Source of the DNA: Gordius sp. MW1
Lineage: Eukaryota; Nematomorpha; Gordioida; Gordea; Gordiidae
DNA length: 64,000 nucleotides
Assembly (NCBI GenBank): GCA_964036665.1
Contig: OZ038526.1
Coordinates: 2,480,001-2,544,000 of the forward strand
Direction of reading: 5' to 3'
Position numbers and translations under genes: made by a program. Under the pieces are notes generated by a model, which did not search any database, was not told where the DNA came from, and was given only the letters and a program-made list of their open reading frames with translations. Below are positions 35,612 through 47,900 of this stretch, piece after piece. Positions within the stretch are counted from its first letter, which is position 1. Every line of letters starts with the position of its first letter.

Positions 35612-37099
35612 CTAGCTGTGCCCGGCCAAGCGTTGCTTTGGCTCAGTCCTTAAGTGGTTAATTAAGTATAAGCTATTAATAAGACTTATCTAAAATGGGG
35701 TCATATATGAAATAATTTATAATGTGAAAGGTCCGAATGATTTTATGAACCCACTATTTTTAGTATATATTTATATAATAAGACAAACCAAATGCAAATT
35801 CTGTTTAAGTCATCAAATCCGACTAAAATTAAATGTTTTTGAAAAAATTGCTTATTAATGCTGTTACTTATTATACAATAATACCATTATTTTATTTTTC
35901 TAGTTAGCTGATTTATTTGAAATACAATTTTCTTTAATATAATAAAATAATTAATTGAAGGATGGATAATTATTAAAAATATGCTTCTATGATCGACCAC
36001 GTGATAATAATGACAAAAACTGCATAATTTAAATTTTATTTATTTAAGTTAAATAGTCTGTTAAACCCCAATAATTTTAACCGTATACTGTAACATTTTT
36101 ATTATACATTTAAATATCTAATTCGAGAAAACTTTAGCTTTGAATGTATGACGTCATTATTGTATATGCTGCTATAAATGAAACTGGACGGGAAATGTCA
36201 AATCTTTTTAAAACAAAAAGGTATTTTAGGAATCTGATAAAGCTATTTTACCCCTGGCCTATCTGGGCATCTACGGCTAAATTTTCGCTCGAATCGGATC
36301 TGAAGTTTCAGAATTTAGCCCTTTTTTAAAACCAAAAGGCCGAGAAATGTCCGATATTTTTAAAACAAAAATAAATTTTAGCAATCTGAAAAAGCTATTT
36401 TACACCTGGCCGCCCTGAGAACCTACGGGTAAAGTTTCGCGCGAATCGGGCCGGTAGTTTCAGAATTTATTCTCATATAAATATCTCATTTAATAAAAAT
36501 TAATGATAGATAAATAATGACATTTATATATAAATAGCATTTACTCAGAATAATCAACGTTGGACTATTTTATATTACATTTAAATTATATATACTTTCA
36601 TCTTTCTCATTTAAAATATCTCATTTAATGATAATGAGAAAAATTCATCTTCTTCACCTATATATTTTCTCAAATAATCTATAATTGTATTTATTTCAGG
36701 TTAATTCATAAATTTTATATTGTCACCGTTAAGAAAAGATGACGTTTAAGAAATTTAATTCATAAATTTTATGTTGTCACCGTTAAGAAAAGATTACGTT
36801 TTACAAACTACTATAAGTGATACACTTTTACTACAGAACTGTCTGTATATTCAAATTTTCAACGAACGCGAGGAAGTGCGTTTGATTGACATTTTATTTA
36901 ACGTCAAAACGTATAAAATTCAATATCTCGAAAATTAAAAGGAATTTTAGGATTCTGAAAAAACTATTTTACCCCTGGCCGCCTTGGGAACCTAGGGGTA
37001 AATTTTCGCGCGAATCGGACCGGTAGTTTCAGAATTTAGCCCTTACATACATATATATATACATACATATATACATACACTTTACTTTATATATCTAGA
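35612..37099 (-). mobile_element. Helitron 3, non-autonomous
   Basis: On the minus strand it starts TCTAGATATATAAAG after A (37099). It ends with hairpin GCCAAAGCAACGCTTGGC, then CGGGCACAGCTAG, before T (35612). The same end architecture as Helitrons 1 and 2 is present. Inside, a block of about 130 bp with GGTAGTTTCAGAATTTAGCCC occurs three times (about 36195-36330, 36355-36480, 36905-37040), and a 61-bp unit is duplicated near 36705-36800. No coding frame. Confidence 0.75.
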
Positions 37100-37112
37100 T
37101 GATGGATTTAGG

Positions 37113-37282
37113 CTTGGGCGTAACCAGGAAGAGACAGGGAGGAGCGGCTCCACCTTCCCCCCCCCCCTAAATTTGTTAATACTATTAAAATTAATGAAAT
37201 TATGGATAAAATTTTTAAAACACTATTTTGTCTCTACCTAGATTATTGCTGCCCCCTTCTAATTCAAGTCGCCACGCTCATG
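37113..37282. mobile_element. hAT-type MITE (CATGGGCGTAGCC family)
   Basis: Degenerate ends CTTGGGCGTAACCAGG and GCCACGCTCATG. Flanks GATTTAGG and GTTTTTGG match at 6 of 8. It lies 13 bp from the Helitron 3 start. Confidence 0.7.
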
Positions 37283-37594
37283 GTTTTTGGCTCAATATGA
37301 GCTATAAGGTATACCAAAGTAAAATTATAAGTGGGATCTGGCATCAATACTATCTTTTAGATGCATCACCTAAGAGTGGCATCATGTTTTGTGGATGTTC
37401 TGCTGCATGTGCATAAAAGGGTCGATTTAAGCAGAACGTCCATTTGCCAACTTTTAAAATAAATAATGCCAATTTTTTATTAAAATATTAATATAGATTC
37501 TGCCAAACTTTTTACCCAACGCTTCCCATATGTTAACTTCTTCCTACACAATTATTAATATAGATAGTTTCAAAACATTTATATTGTAAATCAA

Positions 37595-38300
37595 ATACTC
37601 TGGCCTTCGGCCCTCGTGGGAAGGGGAAGAGGGGAATGGGAGTAGGGGAAGAGAAGGGGGCAAGGGAAGGGGGAACTCTTCTATACTCCGTATAAACATA
37701 GCATATTTGCTATGCAATTTATGGGCGAGAGTGGGAAGGGGCGAGAATGCCTATAGGGGGGGGTATTAAATGCAAAATAATTAGTTAATTAGTTATAGGC
37801 CCTTGTAGGGGAGGGCATAGGGTAATTATCAATGTTAACCTATTTAAAAACGAAAAAAAAATTAGATTTATTTGGCCAATGGTCATTTTTTCCATTGGTC
37901 AGTAGCCTGCGGACGATCAAAAAGTCATATTATCAAAGGTATTAACTAGAACAAAATATTAATTTAATTTAAAAAAAAATAAAAATTTTGCCCTCTCCGG
38001 GATTCGAACCCACATCATTAGAGGCATAGGCCTTTTGTAGGGGCACAGGGACCCATATCAATAGAGGCATAGGCCCTTGTAGGGGAGGGCATAGGGTAAT
38101 TATCAATGTTATCTAATTCAAAACGGAAAAAAAGTTCGATTTATTTGGCCAATGGTCATTTTTTATTGGTCAGTAGCCAGCGGACAGCCAAAAGTCATAT
38201 CATCAATGTTATTAACAGGAACAATATATTAAATTAATTTAAAAAAAAAATAAAAATTTTGCCCTCTCCGGGATTCGAACCCAGATCAGTAAAGGCATCT
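37595..38300 (+). repeat. Composite repeat element, copy C (right-truncated)
   Basis: Left end CCTTCGGCCCTCGTGGGAAG, sub-terminal TTGCTATGCAATTTATGGGC near 37706, two TTGGCCAATGGTCAT hairpin units, and tRNA-like blocks GGGATTCGAACCCA at 37998 and 38270. The GAGAGAGATGATG right block is absent. Confidence 0.7.
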
Positions 38301-38469
38301 GTTTACAAGCCGGTGTAAGGTTAAGTTTGTGCGCAAAGTAGGAAATACGCATATACACGTCAATCACGTTCTAATGACAGATACACTTTGAAATTTTTAC
38401 ACACGTCAATCACGTTTACACGACATCCATATAATTCAGTTGATTCATCCATATAATTCAGTTGATTTT

Positions 38470-38690
38470 ACTAATTATAACTACAAATGTTTAAATAATA
38501 TTAATATTTTTTAATTGTCTAATATCTCTGTTTATCTATAAATTTAATTATAACTACAAATGTTTAAATAATATTAATATTTTTTAATTGTCTAATATCT
38601 CTGTTTATCTATAAATTTAATTATAACTACAAATGTTTAAATAATATTAATATTTTTTAATTGTCTAATATCTCTGTTTATCTATAAATT
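38470..38690. repeat. 73-bp tandem repeat, three copies
   Basis: TAATTATAACTACAAATG recurs at 38472, 38545 and 38618, so the period is exactly 73 bp, with near-perfect copies. 38690-39030 continues with degenerate AATTTCTGTCTAAATT units spaced about 40 bp. Confidence 0.85.
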
Positions 38691-39076
38691 TCTGTCTAAA
38701 TTTTTTTATGAATTTCTGTCTAAATTTAAGGATATTCTATAAATTTCTGATTTTTTTTTATATAAATTTCTGTCTAAATTTGAGGATATTCTATAAATTT
38801 CTGTCTAAATCTGTGGCTATCTCTCAAGTTTCTGTCTAAATTTTTTAACATTTCTCTTTTTATCTATAAATTCATGTGTAATTTTTTGATTTTTATAAAT
38901 TTCTGTCTAAATCTGTGGATATTTATCAAGTTTCTGTCTAATTTTTTGATATTTTACTTTTTATCCATAAACTTCTGTCCACATTTTTTTCTATTCTATA
39001 AATTTCTGTCTCAATTTATGATAATTCTCTGTTTGATGTTTAATTTTATAAATTGTATCAATAGATGGAAATAAAT

Positions 39077-39770
39077 TTATTCACAATCTAATATATATTG
39101 AAAATGATTGATACGATGATATAAATAAATATTATGAGTTGATAATTCGTTGTTCAATTTCGGTGTATAAGGAGCCCATAGGCCCAATTGATAAGAATAA
39201 ACATATATATTTATATTAAAAACTGTTGCCGCTAGGATTATATCCACTTCTGTGGACCAAACCTCCAGTGTCCACATGTTTTTCTCCACCAAATATTGCG
39301 AACTAGAAGAATATGGGTGGAGATAAGGTAGCATAGCACCACTTATATCCTCTTGTAAAAATGCCCCACACATATGTGAGCGGATAATCGCATGCTGATC
39401 CTCCTTTTGGAAGATGGCTATGCTCATACAACGGTAAAAGCAGTTGCCATCTCCCACCACATCTTGCACTCTTACGGGTTTGCCCAACGGTTTTTCAACC
39501 TGGGGCACAGGCTTCAACCGACCGAAGATCCCTAACCTTGAATTGATATATATTTGCAAATTAAAGATATATATATTTACTTCACCATTTGTTCTTTTGA
39601 CCAATCCTCACTCAAGGAACAAAATTTCAATTCTTTAGCATTATGGCTAATGAATTCTAAAGATTCCCCATCTAAAAAATAAATTAAAACAAAGAAAAGT
39701 TTTACCCGAATCTTCCTTGCTTGCTTTTACATTCTCCCCTACCGTAGTATCTTCGAAGTTGTTACTTTTT
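39077..39770 (-). CDS. OTU-family cysteine protease exons (transposon-associated), 5' end unresolved
   Basis: Three exons join in frame: 39706-39770, 39581-39671 and 39077-39536 (stop at 39077-39079). Their introns are 34 and 44 nt with GT/AG ends. The last exon has the OTU catalytic block GDGNCFYRCMSIAIF (Asp and Cys), then QHAIIRSHM, WSTEVDIILAATVFNINIYV and the His segment YHRINHFQYIL. OTU proteases remove ubiquitin, and OTU domains recur beside integrases in animal transposable elements. The N-terminal part EFISHNAKELKFCSLSEDWS matches nothing I know. The gene lies 345 nt downstream of the integrase on the same strand. I could not join the two reading frames, so it may be a second gene or an eroded continuation. 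Just upstream, 39706-39868 and 39905-40075 are diverged tandem copies of an exon-intron block. Confidence 0.75.
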
Positions 39771-40114
39771 CTAAATCAAGCTATACTTAAAGTTTCAATA
39801 TATCAATACCGAAATTAGGCTCAATTTTCACAACTTTGACTCCCTCAACAAGATTGTGGGACACTAATTATAAATAAAAAAATATTGAACATTAGTTACT
39901 ATTCATATTATAACAAAGAAAAATTTTACCAAAATGTTCATTGTTTGCTTTTTTCTCCACTTTCTTGTGAGTTCTTATTTTTTCTAAATCAACTATATTT
40001 AAAGTTTCATTATATCAATACCGATATTGGGCTCCATCTTCACACGTCTGGCTCTCTTGCCAGGATTTTCGGACACTTTTAATAGATATAAGAATATCAA
40101 AAATTAATTACTAT

Positions 40115-41648
40115 TCATTCCACTTTTATACAATTTGATGTTTCCTCCATGAGTTTTTTTTTTAATATCACCCCCTCCATTGTTTTGAGAGTGTAAGTTC
40201 CTTTAAATGAGTTAAATAAGATTATATATCAAATACCATTATGACCAGAGGCAATCTTGTATGGCCCGATCCATGAGGGTAACATCTTGTCGCCTTTTCG
40301 GTCAGCCCGCCTACAATTAAAAACCAGGACTACATCATCCACTTGAAAACCCGGTTTCAAGTGGTGCCTCTTTTCATAATCAGCCTTCTGTCTGGACTGG
40401 GCACCCATTATGTTGACCATGGCTACTTCATAAATCTTTCTGGATTTATCCATGAGCCTTTCAAAGTCAAATGACTCGTAATCGTTTTCCACTATGTCAG
40501 GAATCTCGTCATCATCTTCATCATCCGAAAAAAAAGGATCGGGTTGTCGACCCCACATCAGCACCCACGGGCTGAACTTTGTGGACCTACAAAAATCATT
40601 CAGACTTCTATTTAAATTACCGTTGTTTCCTGGTAAGTAAAGCATGCAATACTCCAGGTAAAACAATGTCCCATTTGTTTGTCTCGTTCTCCAAAACTTT
40701 AACCAGGGAGTTAACGATGGTCCGGTTGGCTCTTTCAACCAGACCATTAGCCTGAGGGTGGTAGGCGGAGGTAATCCTATGATTGACTCCAGTAAGGGCA
40801 TACAAGCCCTCTGTCAGTGAGTTGACAAACTCACGACCTTGGTCACTTATTACAATCTAAAACTATATAAAGATTCAATTAAGTTATTTACTTTGGGGCG
40901 ACCACACCGACAAAAGATTTCCCACAAATTGTAACAAGTCTCCGTGGCCGAATGAGACTTCATGGGCCTGGCCTCAACCCATTTTGAAAAGTAATCTATT
41001 ACCACTAACATGCAAATGTTGCCTTGTTCTGTTGTAGGCAAATTGCAAAGATCTATTCCAACCTGTTTCCAAGGGGCTGGAATAACAGCCACATTATGAA
41101 GAAATGGGGTGGCCTTATCAATTCTAGCCATGTGGGTCTGACATGCATGACAAGACCCAACGTATTCTCTAACATCTTTTGTCATGTTAGGCCACCAATA
41201 TCTAATCATAACATATAAGAACACAATCAAACATTAATACAATGTAAAATTATTCACAGAATTATTAAACCTTAAATTGTATAAACTATTACTTCTCTGC
41301 TATCTTTTCTTGAGTACGATTAAACCCAAGATGGCCCCCCAAGCTTTTAGCATGTATGCTATCACTGAGGCCATCATGGTTTAATTTGATAACATTTATA
41401 ATCTCTTCCTTCGTCATCATGACCCTTGCCAGCATTTCTAAAGATTACAATTTACAGTAAATTTTAATAATGATACCTGTCTTAATACCTCCTATGTTTT
41501 TGACTCTTTTGTGATATAGTTTCTCATTTTTAATGGTAAAAAGAGCTGCCTTTCTTTTAAGATAGGCCCTCTGATTCCTATCATATATATCAGGCATCAG
41601 TCCCTCCTTTATATATTTAATTATCTCCTCAAAATTATATTTTGACAT
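40115..41648 (-). CDS. DD35E integrase of the KRBA2/SCAND3 type, intact, six exons
   Basis: Exons 41477-41648, 41293-41437, 40892-41201, 40621-40856, 40237-40586 and 40115-40200 join in frame to 432 codons plus a stop. The five introns are 39, 91, 35, 34 and 36 nt. Order of parts: N-terminal block FEEIIKYIKEGLMPDIYDRN and KNEKLYHKR; a zinc-binding region with H78, H93 and C123-x2-C126; catalytic core with D156 (VGIDLCNLP), D214 (ISDQGREFVN) and E250 (ANGLVERANR). D and E are separated by exactly 35 residues. Then comes an acidic insert, and a C-terminal domain DDVVLVFNCRRADRKGDKM with WIGPYKI. Such integrases join transposon or retroelement DNA ends to target DNA. No stop or frameshift interrupts it. 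I see no reverse transcriptase, LTR or TIR beside it, so it is either a recently active element or a domesticated gene. The start follows CTTTTAG|ATG, which could itself be a splice acceptor, so upstream exons cannot be excluded. Confidence 0.88.
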
Positions 41649-41754
41649 CTAAAAGATTTAAAAAGTTATATATTAAGTTGTCCTAAACAAATAATATTAA
41701 AAATTAATTAAATTAATTAAGTATACAAATTATTTTAAAAACAATCCTTTCCAG

Positions 41755-42105
41755 ATTTTGAAGTTTTTATTAAATGCATGAGTTAATTATTCATAACACA
41801 TTTATAATTATATTGATAAGATATAAAAATTTAATGCAAAGTATTTGAAGTTTTTATTAAATGCATGAGTCAATTATTTAAAACACATTTATAGGTATAT
41901 TGATAAGATATAAAAATTTAATGCAAAGTATTTGAAGTTTTTATTAAATGCATGAGTCAATTATTCATAACACATTTATAAGTATATTGATAAGATATAA
42001 AAATTTAATGCACAGTATTTGAAGTTTTTATTAAATGCATGAGTCAATTATTTATAACACATTTATAAGTACATTGATGATAAGATATAAAAATTTAATG
42101 CAAAG
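41755..42105. repeat. 87-bp tandem repeat, about four copies
   Basis: The unit GAAGTTTTTATTAAATGCAT...TTTAATGCAAAGTATTT repeats with a period near 87 bp. Copies are over 90 percent alike by eye. Confidence 0.8.
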
Positions 42106-42570
42106 TATTTTAAAAACAATCCTAAGTTATTTTAAAGGTTTTTACTTGTTTTGGGATTTGAATACTTGTTTTGAGGGGTATTTTTATAAGAGAGCTGTAT
42201 ATTAAGTTATTTATTTATAAAATTTATAACACATTTATAAGTACATTGATGATAAGATATAAAAATTTAATGCAAAGTATTTTAAAAACATTCCTAAGTT
42301 ATTTTAAAGGTTTTTACTTGTTTTGGGATTTGAATACTTGTTTTGAGGCGTATTTTTATAAGAGAGCTGTATATTAAGTTTATATTTATAAATAACACAT
42401 TTATAAGTACATTGATGATAAGATATAAAAATTTAATGCAAAGTTTTTTAAAAACAATCCTAAGTTATTTTAAAGGTTTTTACTTGTTTTGGGATTTGAA
42501 TACTTGTTTTGAGACCTATTTTTATAAGAGAGCTGTATATTAAGTTATTTATTTATAAAATTTTTACTTG
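42106..42570. repeat. 166-172-bp tandem repeat, about three copies
   Basis: The unit includes AAACAATCCTAAGTTATTTT, TTGTTTTGGGATTTGAATAC and TATTTTTATAAGAGAGCTG, and contains part of the neighbouring 87-bp unit. Each copy keeps a short frame beginning MR-x-IFIRELYIK, but this is a by-product of the repeat. Confidence 0.8.
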
Positions 42571-42774
42571 TTTTGGGATTTTTATGCGGACTCTTATAAC
42601 GCACTTTTTTCATGTGTGTTTTTCTAGCGTCTTTTTGGTATGCAAGCCTATCAAAATTCGTGGTACCCCACGTGGTGATAACAATCACGCTAATCATTTT
42701 AAGCTATTTCTATATTGACCAATTATATGTATGCGCACTTTTATCACTGCGCACAATTAGAACCCTACACCGGC

Positions 42775-43150
42775 GCTATAACCCGTCACACCATGGTGGT
42801 TTTAAAATAGTGGAAGTTTTTATGTTATTTATGTAGATAATGAAATAATACCATAAATTGTATAGCAATTAAAAGTTGTGTTTTATTAGAAAATCAATAT
42901 ATTTCATCGGTCAGTAGCCAGCGGACGGTCAAAAAGTCATATTATCAATGGTATTAACAAGAACAAAATATTAATTTAATTTAAAAAAATTAAAAAAAAA
43001 TTCGTCCCCTCCCTGGCTTGAACCCGACACCTCCAGGTCACAAAGCTGGCGCCAATAACTTGAAGGGTAACGGACAATCAAAAACGAGCCCATAAATTGC
43101 ATAGCAATTAATAAAAAAAGTGAGCCCATAAATTGCATAGCAATTAATAA
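42775..43150 (+). repeat. Composite repeat element, fragment D
   Basis: It has ATAACCCGTCACACCATGGTGG and GTCAAAAAGTCATATTATCA as in copy A, then a tRNA-like block with CTTGAACCCGACACC. It ends with two tandem copies of GCCCATAAATTGCATAGCAA (from about 43089 and 43124). Confidence 0.65.
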
Positions 43151-43706
43151 AATCGTCGAAGTTGTGAGATTGGTACGCTAAAGCAAATTTTAATCATTAG
43201 GCAAAATATTAGTAAGCTTTAGCCTTAAATCGTCGATACATTGTCCAATATATGTGAGTAAATGGTTGATAAATGTGTTTTAATCATTTTTTTTTAAATA
43301 TTTTCGTTCTTGTATCTTTGTATTAATTCCACTTTATATTTAATACTTTTTTTAATAAAGCATGTCAATTCAAAAAAAAAAAAATAAATGCTTAATTGCC
43401 CTAAACCCCTTTGGTTAATTTAAGAGAAGGGAAGGGGGTTGGAATATTTATAGCGGGTCAGGTTCGCGTTGAAATTGCTCGAATATTCTAGGCTTTAGTC
43501 TAAGTTGGGTTTTTAAAAGCGTCGTCGATTGTTTGAAAAAAATCGACATTGCAGGATTATGAAGGCAAAAGCTTATTACAGATGCGGGGAAAGAGAAGAC
43601 ATGCTTTTTTTGATATTTTTATAGCCGTCTTTCAACAAAATCGATTTCTATTATTTTCTAGTTTTAACCATTCTTCCGCAGTCATATATTTTTTGTTTCA
43701 CACTTA
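43151..43706. other. AT-rich DNA, nothing recognised
   Basis: No gene or element could be defined before the TIR element at 43707. Confidence 0.35.
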
Positions 43707-44047
43707 GGGCTTGTCTTAATATCGGATTTTGCTGCGCAGAAAAAATCGTGGTAAGTGTTATAACATAGCCGTGTCTTGATTTCACAACAGATTTGCATTT
43801 CAGACGCATAACATAACAGCGATTTTTTAAGATGCAAAATTTTTCTTGCGCTTAAATGTTGTATGTTTTTAAATTTTTAGGTATTAGCAAAGTTTAGATA
43901 TAATCTCAAGAATTAAAATAAACAAAAAAACGTTAAAAAACAAAATATTAATAATTATAACCGTGTTTGACCCATGAAATTGAATCGGATATTAAGACAA
44001 AAATAAATTCGCGCGATTGAATCTGAATACGATATTAAGACAAGCCC
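43707..44047. mobile_element. PIF/Harbinger-type MITE
   Basis: Ends GGGCTTGTCTTAATATCGG and its near-complement CGATATTAAGACAAGCCC. A 3-bp TTA lies on both sides (43704-43706 and 44048-44050), the usual PIF/Harbinger target. 341 bp, non-coding. Confidence 0.7.
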
Positions 44048-44050
44048 TTA

Positions 44051-44906
44051 GATAGATTAATTCACATTTTAAATACTTAAGTGAACCTGTAAAACCTTGT
44101 AAAATTTATAATCTTGTCAAAACAAACTCCTTAAAAATGTTTAATTATACCAAGTAGTTTATTTAAAAATAACTAATTTTCAAAATTTAACTAAATGCCT
44201 TATTTCAAAGAAATTTAAAATGTTTATTTGCACCAAATCTAACCACTCTTATAAATTTATAAAAAAATTAGAAAACGCCTTATAAGACCATATTTTTTAA
44301 ACAATATATATACTAAACTAAATAGCTATTACGAATCGTCTTGACTTTAATTGTTTTTTTGATTAAATATGTACACTTCTTGTAATATAGATAATGCTTC
44401 AAATAACTTATTTCGTTTACGTAAAACGCGTCTAATTAAATTTAAATACCATCGCCCCCTCCCCCTAATTTTAGTTAAAAGCATTGCAAAGTATGCCCAG
44501 CCTTCTAACAATCACTTTTACATCCCCTCTTTAAAAAAAATTGAAATATAACTTGATTTTTAAATAGACCATTTATTTTTTTTTGTCCAAAAACTACAAC
44601 TTCAAACACTATTAATGTAAACGTTCTAATTTTTCTATAAAAATAAAATGATAATTAAAAAGCTTCATATTTTTATTTAAACAAAGGATACAAAATGAAT
44701 AACGTTTACTATAGTTTCTAAAATCTCTTGTATTAGAATAAACATTATATAATAAATACTGTATAAAACATATGACAAATTTGAAATGAAATCTACAAAG
44801 GAATGTATAATTAATAACCCGTTTAGCTTATAGCTTCATGAGCTCAAGTTTTAGGGCATATTTTGACAAAATTTAGTTAAATAAAACATACACTTTATAT
44901 AGAGTA
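44051..44906. other. Region downstream of PIGG, AT-rich
   Basis: It contains the presumed PIGG 3' UTR on the minus strand. A complementary polyadenylation hexamer (TTTATT on the plus strand) occurs near 44670. No other gene was seen. Confidence 0.4.
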
Positions 44907-47900
44907 TCATACACAAATTATTAAATAATATAAAGCGACGGCGATAAAAGTGAGAACGACGTGTCCGAATTGGTAAATGAGGCGCGGGGCGAAAACGGTC
45001 CACACAAACAAGTGATGCCTATGAACACAGGCGGCTATGCAAGAAACAGTTGCGGCGTTCATCATGTATGTAATTATAAGGTCAAATGCGTTGCTGCTTT
45101 CTTCCTGATCACTGAAGTCATCCATAAATCGCGCAAAAATTAAAAAAAATGTTAAAAATCGGTATGTTATAATAAAAGGAGTCATTACAAAGTCATGATC
45201 TTATTAAAATCCCATAAAATTACCTAATAAAGGGACTCGCATGTTCACTTTTCACTGATGGTTTTAGCGCGGAAATTCTCTGAATGTATGACAGGCCCCA
45301 AAATATTGGGCCTATGTAGGCCATGAAGATTACAATGACGGCGTCGGTCCACAAGGTGCGAACTTCAAAAAACCAAGGAGTCCATGGGTGAGCCAAAGGG
45401 CCTAGGTCCAAGGTGCTTAGCTTATTAGAGTTTCCCCAATAGAAGTAGGCGCACTTAGCGCTCACGCAATACATAAGGATAGTCAGTTGGCCGCGTAAAT
45501 TATTGGATAAGCCTCTATCGTGGTCGGGGTTGGAATGTTGAAGTTTTGGATTTGAAAGGAGATAGCTCAAAAGCGCTTCGTGCAAACGAAAAGAGACGAG
45601 CAACGGAATTTGTGAAGGCCTACAAGCGTGGCAGGCAAAAATTATAGCGCTCCGTTTCAAGAGAAACAGTTGCGTAGCTATGGCGCGTTCGTTATTCCAC
45701 CTTTTAAGCGAAATTCGAGTGAATAAGAGCATTAGGGCGGGGCCGTACCAGAGGAGAGATGGTAGGATGACTTGCAAAAATTCGTGGCAGTAATATTTGA
45801 ATCCCAGCGCAGTGGAAGAAGAAAGCTCTGGTAGTTGGTAACTTTGCTTAAACCCGACCCCGACCCAAATGGTAGAAATGACAATGGTGTCGACGACGGA
45901 GAAAAACCTAAAATTTCTCGGTCTGTCGGTAATGTCTCTAAATAACCTTTCCAAACTATCCGCGGTAAATGAGAAGGAGAACATCACTAAAATCGACAAG
46001 GGCGTAATGTATTTTTGGTATGTTTGAATCGAGTCGGGTGCATAGAGTTTATCAGATAGCGATGCGACGTGAAACCATTGATCTCCCGTCTTGTTCCACC
46101 GACGCTGTAGCAGGTTCAAGAGAGTTAAGCCAAGGGCAGAAGCGTAAAGGCCGGTACCTTCGCTAACCGGGGCCTTGTTCCTAAATACCTTCAAAAAATA
46201 TATTTTAGGGGTGGATTTTACTATGTATGAAATCTAGGCATAACATCTATAAAGTTAAAGCTGATAACAAACAGACTAAGATGATATGGCCATGTAAAGA
46301 GAAGGGACGAAAGCTACGTCGGCATGGGCGTAGCCAAGGGAAGGCAGGGAGGGGTGGTTGCCCCCCTCTAAATCCAAAAATTTGTTGAAATTTATAAAAA
46401 TTATGGCTATAATTTCAAAACATGATCATTTTGCCCCTCCCTAAATCATTATTGCCCCGCCTCTAATCCCAATGCTGACTAAGCCCATGTACGTCGGAAA
46501 GAAAATTGAGAAGATAAATTTCGCGAGAAAATGAATATGAGGAAGATGCAAGATTACGTGAATTGATCAAATAGAGCACGATATGAAAATACACAAGAAA
46601 TATCGATGCAAATGTAGAGACAAATGGAAATTAATGTTGAAAGGACTGAGTCATAAAAAGTAGAAGTCGACTAGGTCCAAAACATAATTTTAAATTGTTG
46701 ATCTAGATTCTTCCTATTACCCAAAACCAGAAGCTCAGGTGGCAAGTGATGCCTAAAAAATACCACGTCTGATGTTCTTCCTCAACGTAGCTGCTAGCCA
46801 ATTCGCCCAGAGGCACCAAATATAATATGATGTCGCGTAGGTGTCGAGCACCAAAAAGAGGGACGGAGGATGACACGATAACCAGATTACGCATGGGGGA
46901 AAAATATTTTGGCTCCGCAAGAGATTGCTTATAAGTCATCTCTTCATCTTCGGTGTGAACCGTGGGCGATTTCGGTAAATTTGTCTAAACGTATAATGTT
47001 GCAAAAACGGCTGGGTTTTGTTTGGGTCACCTTTGGTTTTAGTCGACAAACATAAACGGACCATAGATTTTTTGGTCTGCATTTCTTAATCGCATAAACC
47101 GACTAAAGGTTTTTGCTCAAACCTTAAGTCTGTTAATGTTGAGTAAACTAAAACCAAAAATTGACAAAACAAAACGCAGCCGTTTTTACAACATTAAAAC
47201 ATATGAAGCAAAAAATATGACATAATCATGGTAAGTAAGCCAAATAAATTAGATTTCCTATAAAAGCACTGCTTACATTGCTTATTTTTGATGCCTTTTT
47301 TAAATAAAAAATGAAATATTTGTATGAAATGGACATAAAAAGTTTCCTTCAGAGATGACATTATGAAACCGTTAGATGATCAGTCCAAACTTACAAGTCT
47401 GGTTTGGAATAGAGCGGTTGGTGACGTGGCGAAAAAACCCACAAAAACGAGGTTCAAGGCGAGACCCACTAAGCAGAGCCAAATGTGGTAGAAGAGATCC
47501 TCCTCCTCTGCTATAAAGAGATGGCTATTTTATACGTATTTTCGACGGATAATTTTTATGGTTGCCTTAGATTTTGAAATTACCACATTTACAATTAATA
47601 AATAAGGGTAAGAGCAAATAGTAGTGCATAAGTATTAACCTGGTAGTAACCTTAAATTATGAAACAAATAATAAAACCATCATTCATGGGCGTAGCCAGG
47701 GGGTGGCAATTCTTCAAAATTTAATATGATTATAGCTAAAATTACTAAAAATTATCATTTTGCCTCTCCTTAAATCAATATTGCCCCCCCCCCTAAATCC
47801 AATCCTTGCAACGCCCATGCCATCATTATAAATAGTGAAAGGAAAAAATTGACCATCATACCGTTGTATAATTGTCGCATTAAGGCAAAGGTCGGATTGA

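Noticed and set aside
42171..42718. Three similar small frames beginning MR-x-IFIRELYIK
   Set aside because: They are produced by the 166-172-bp tandem repeat and have no other support.
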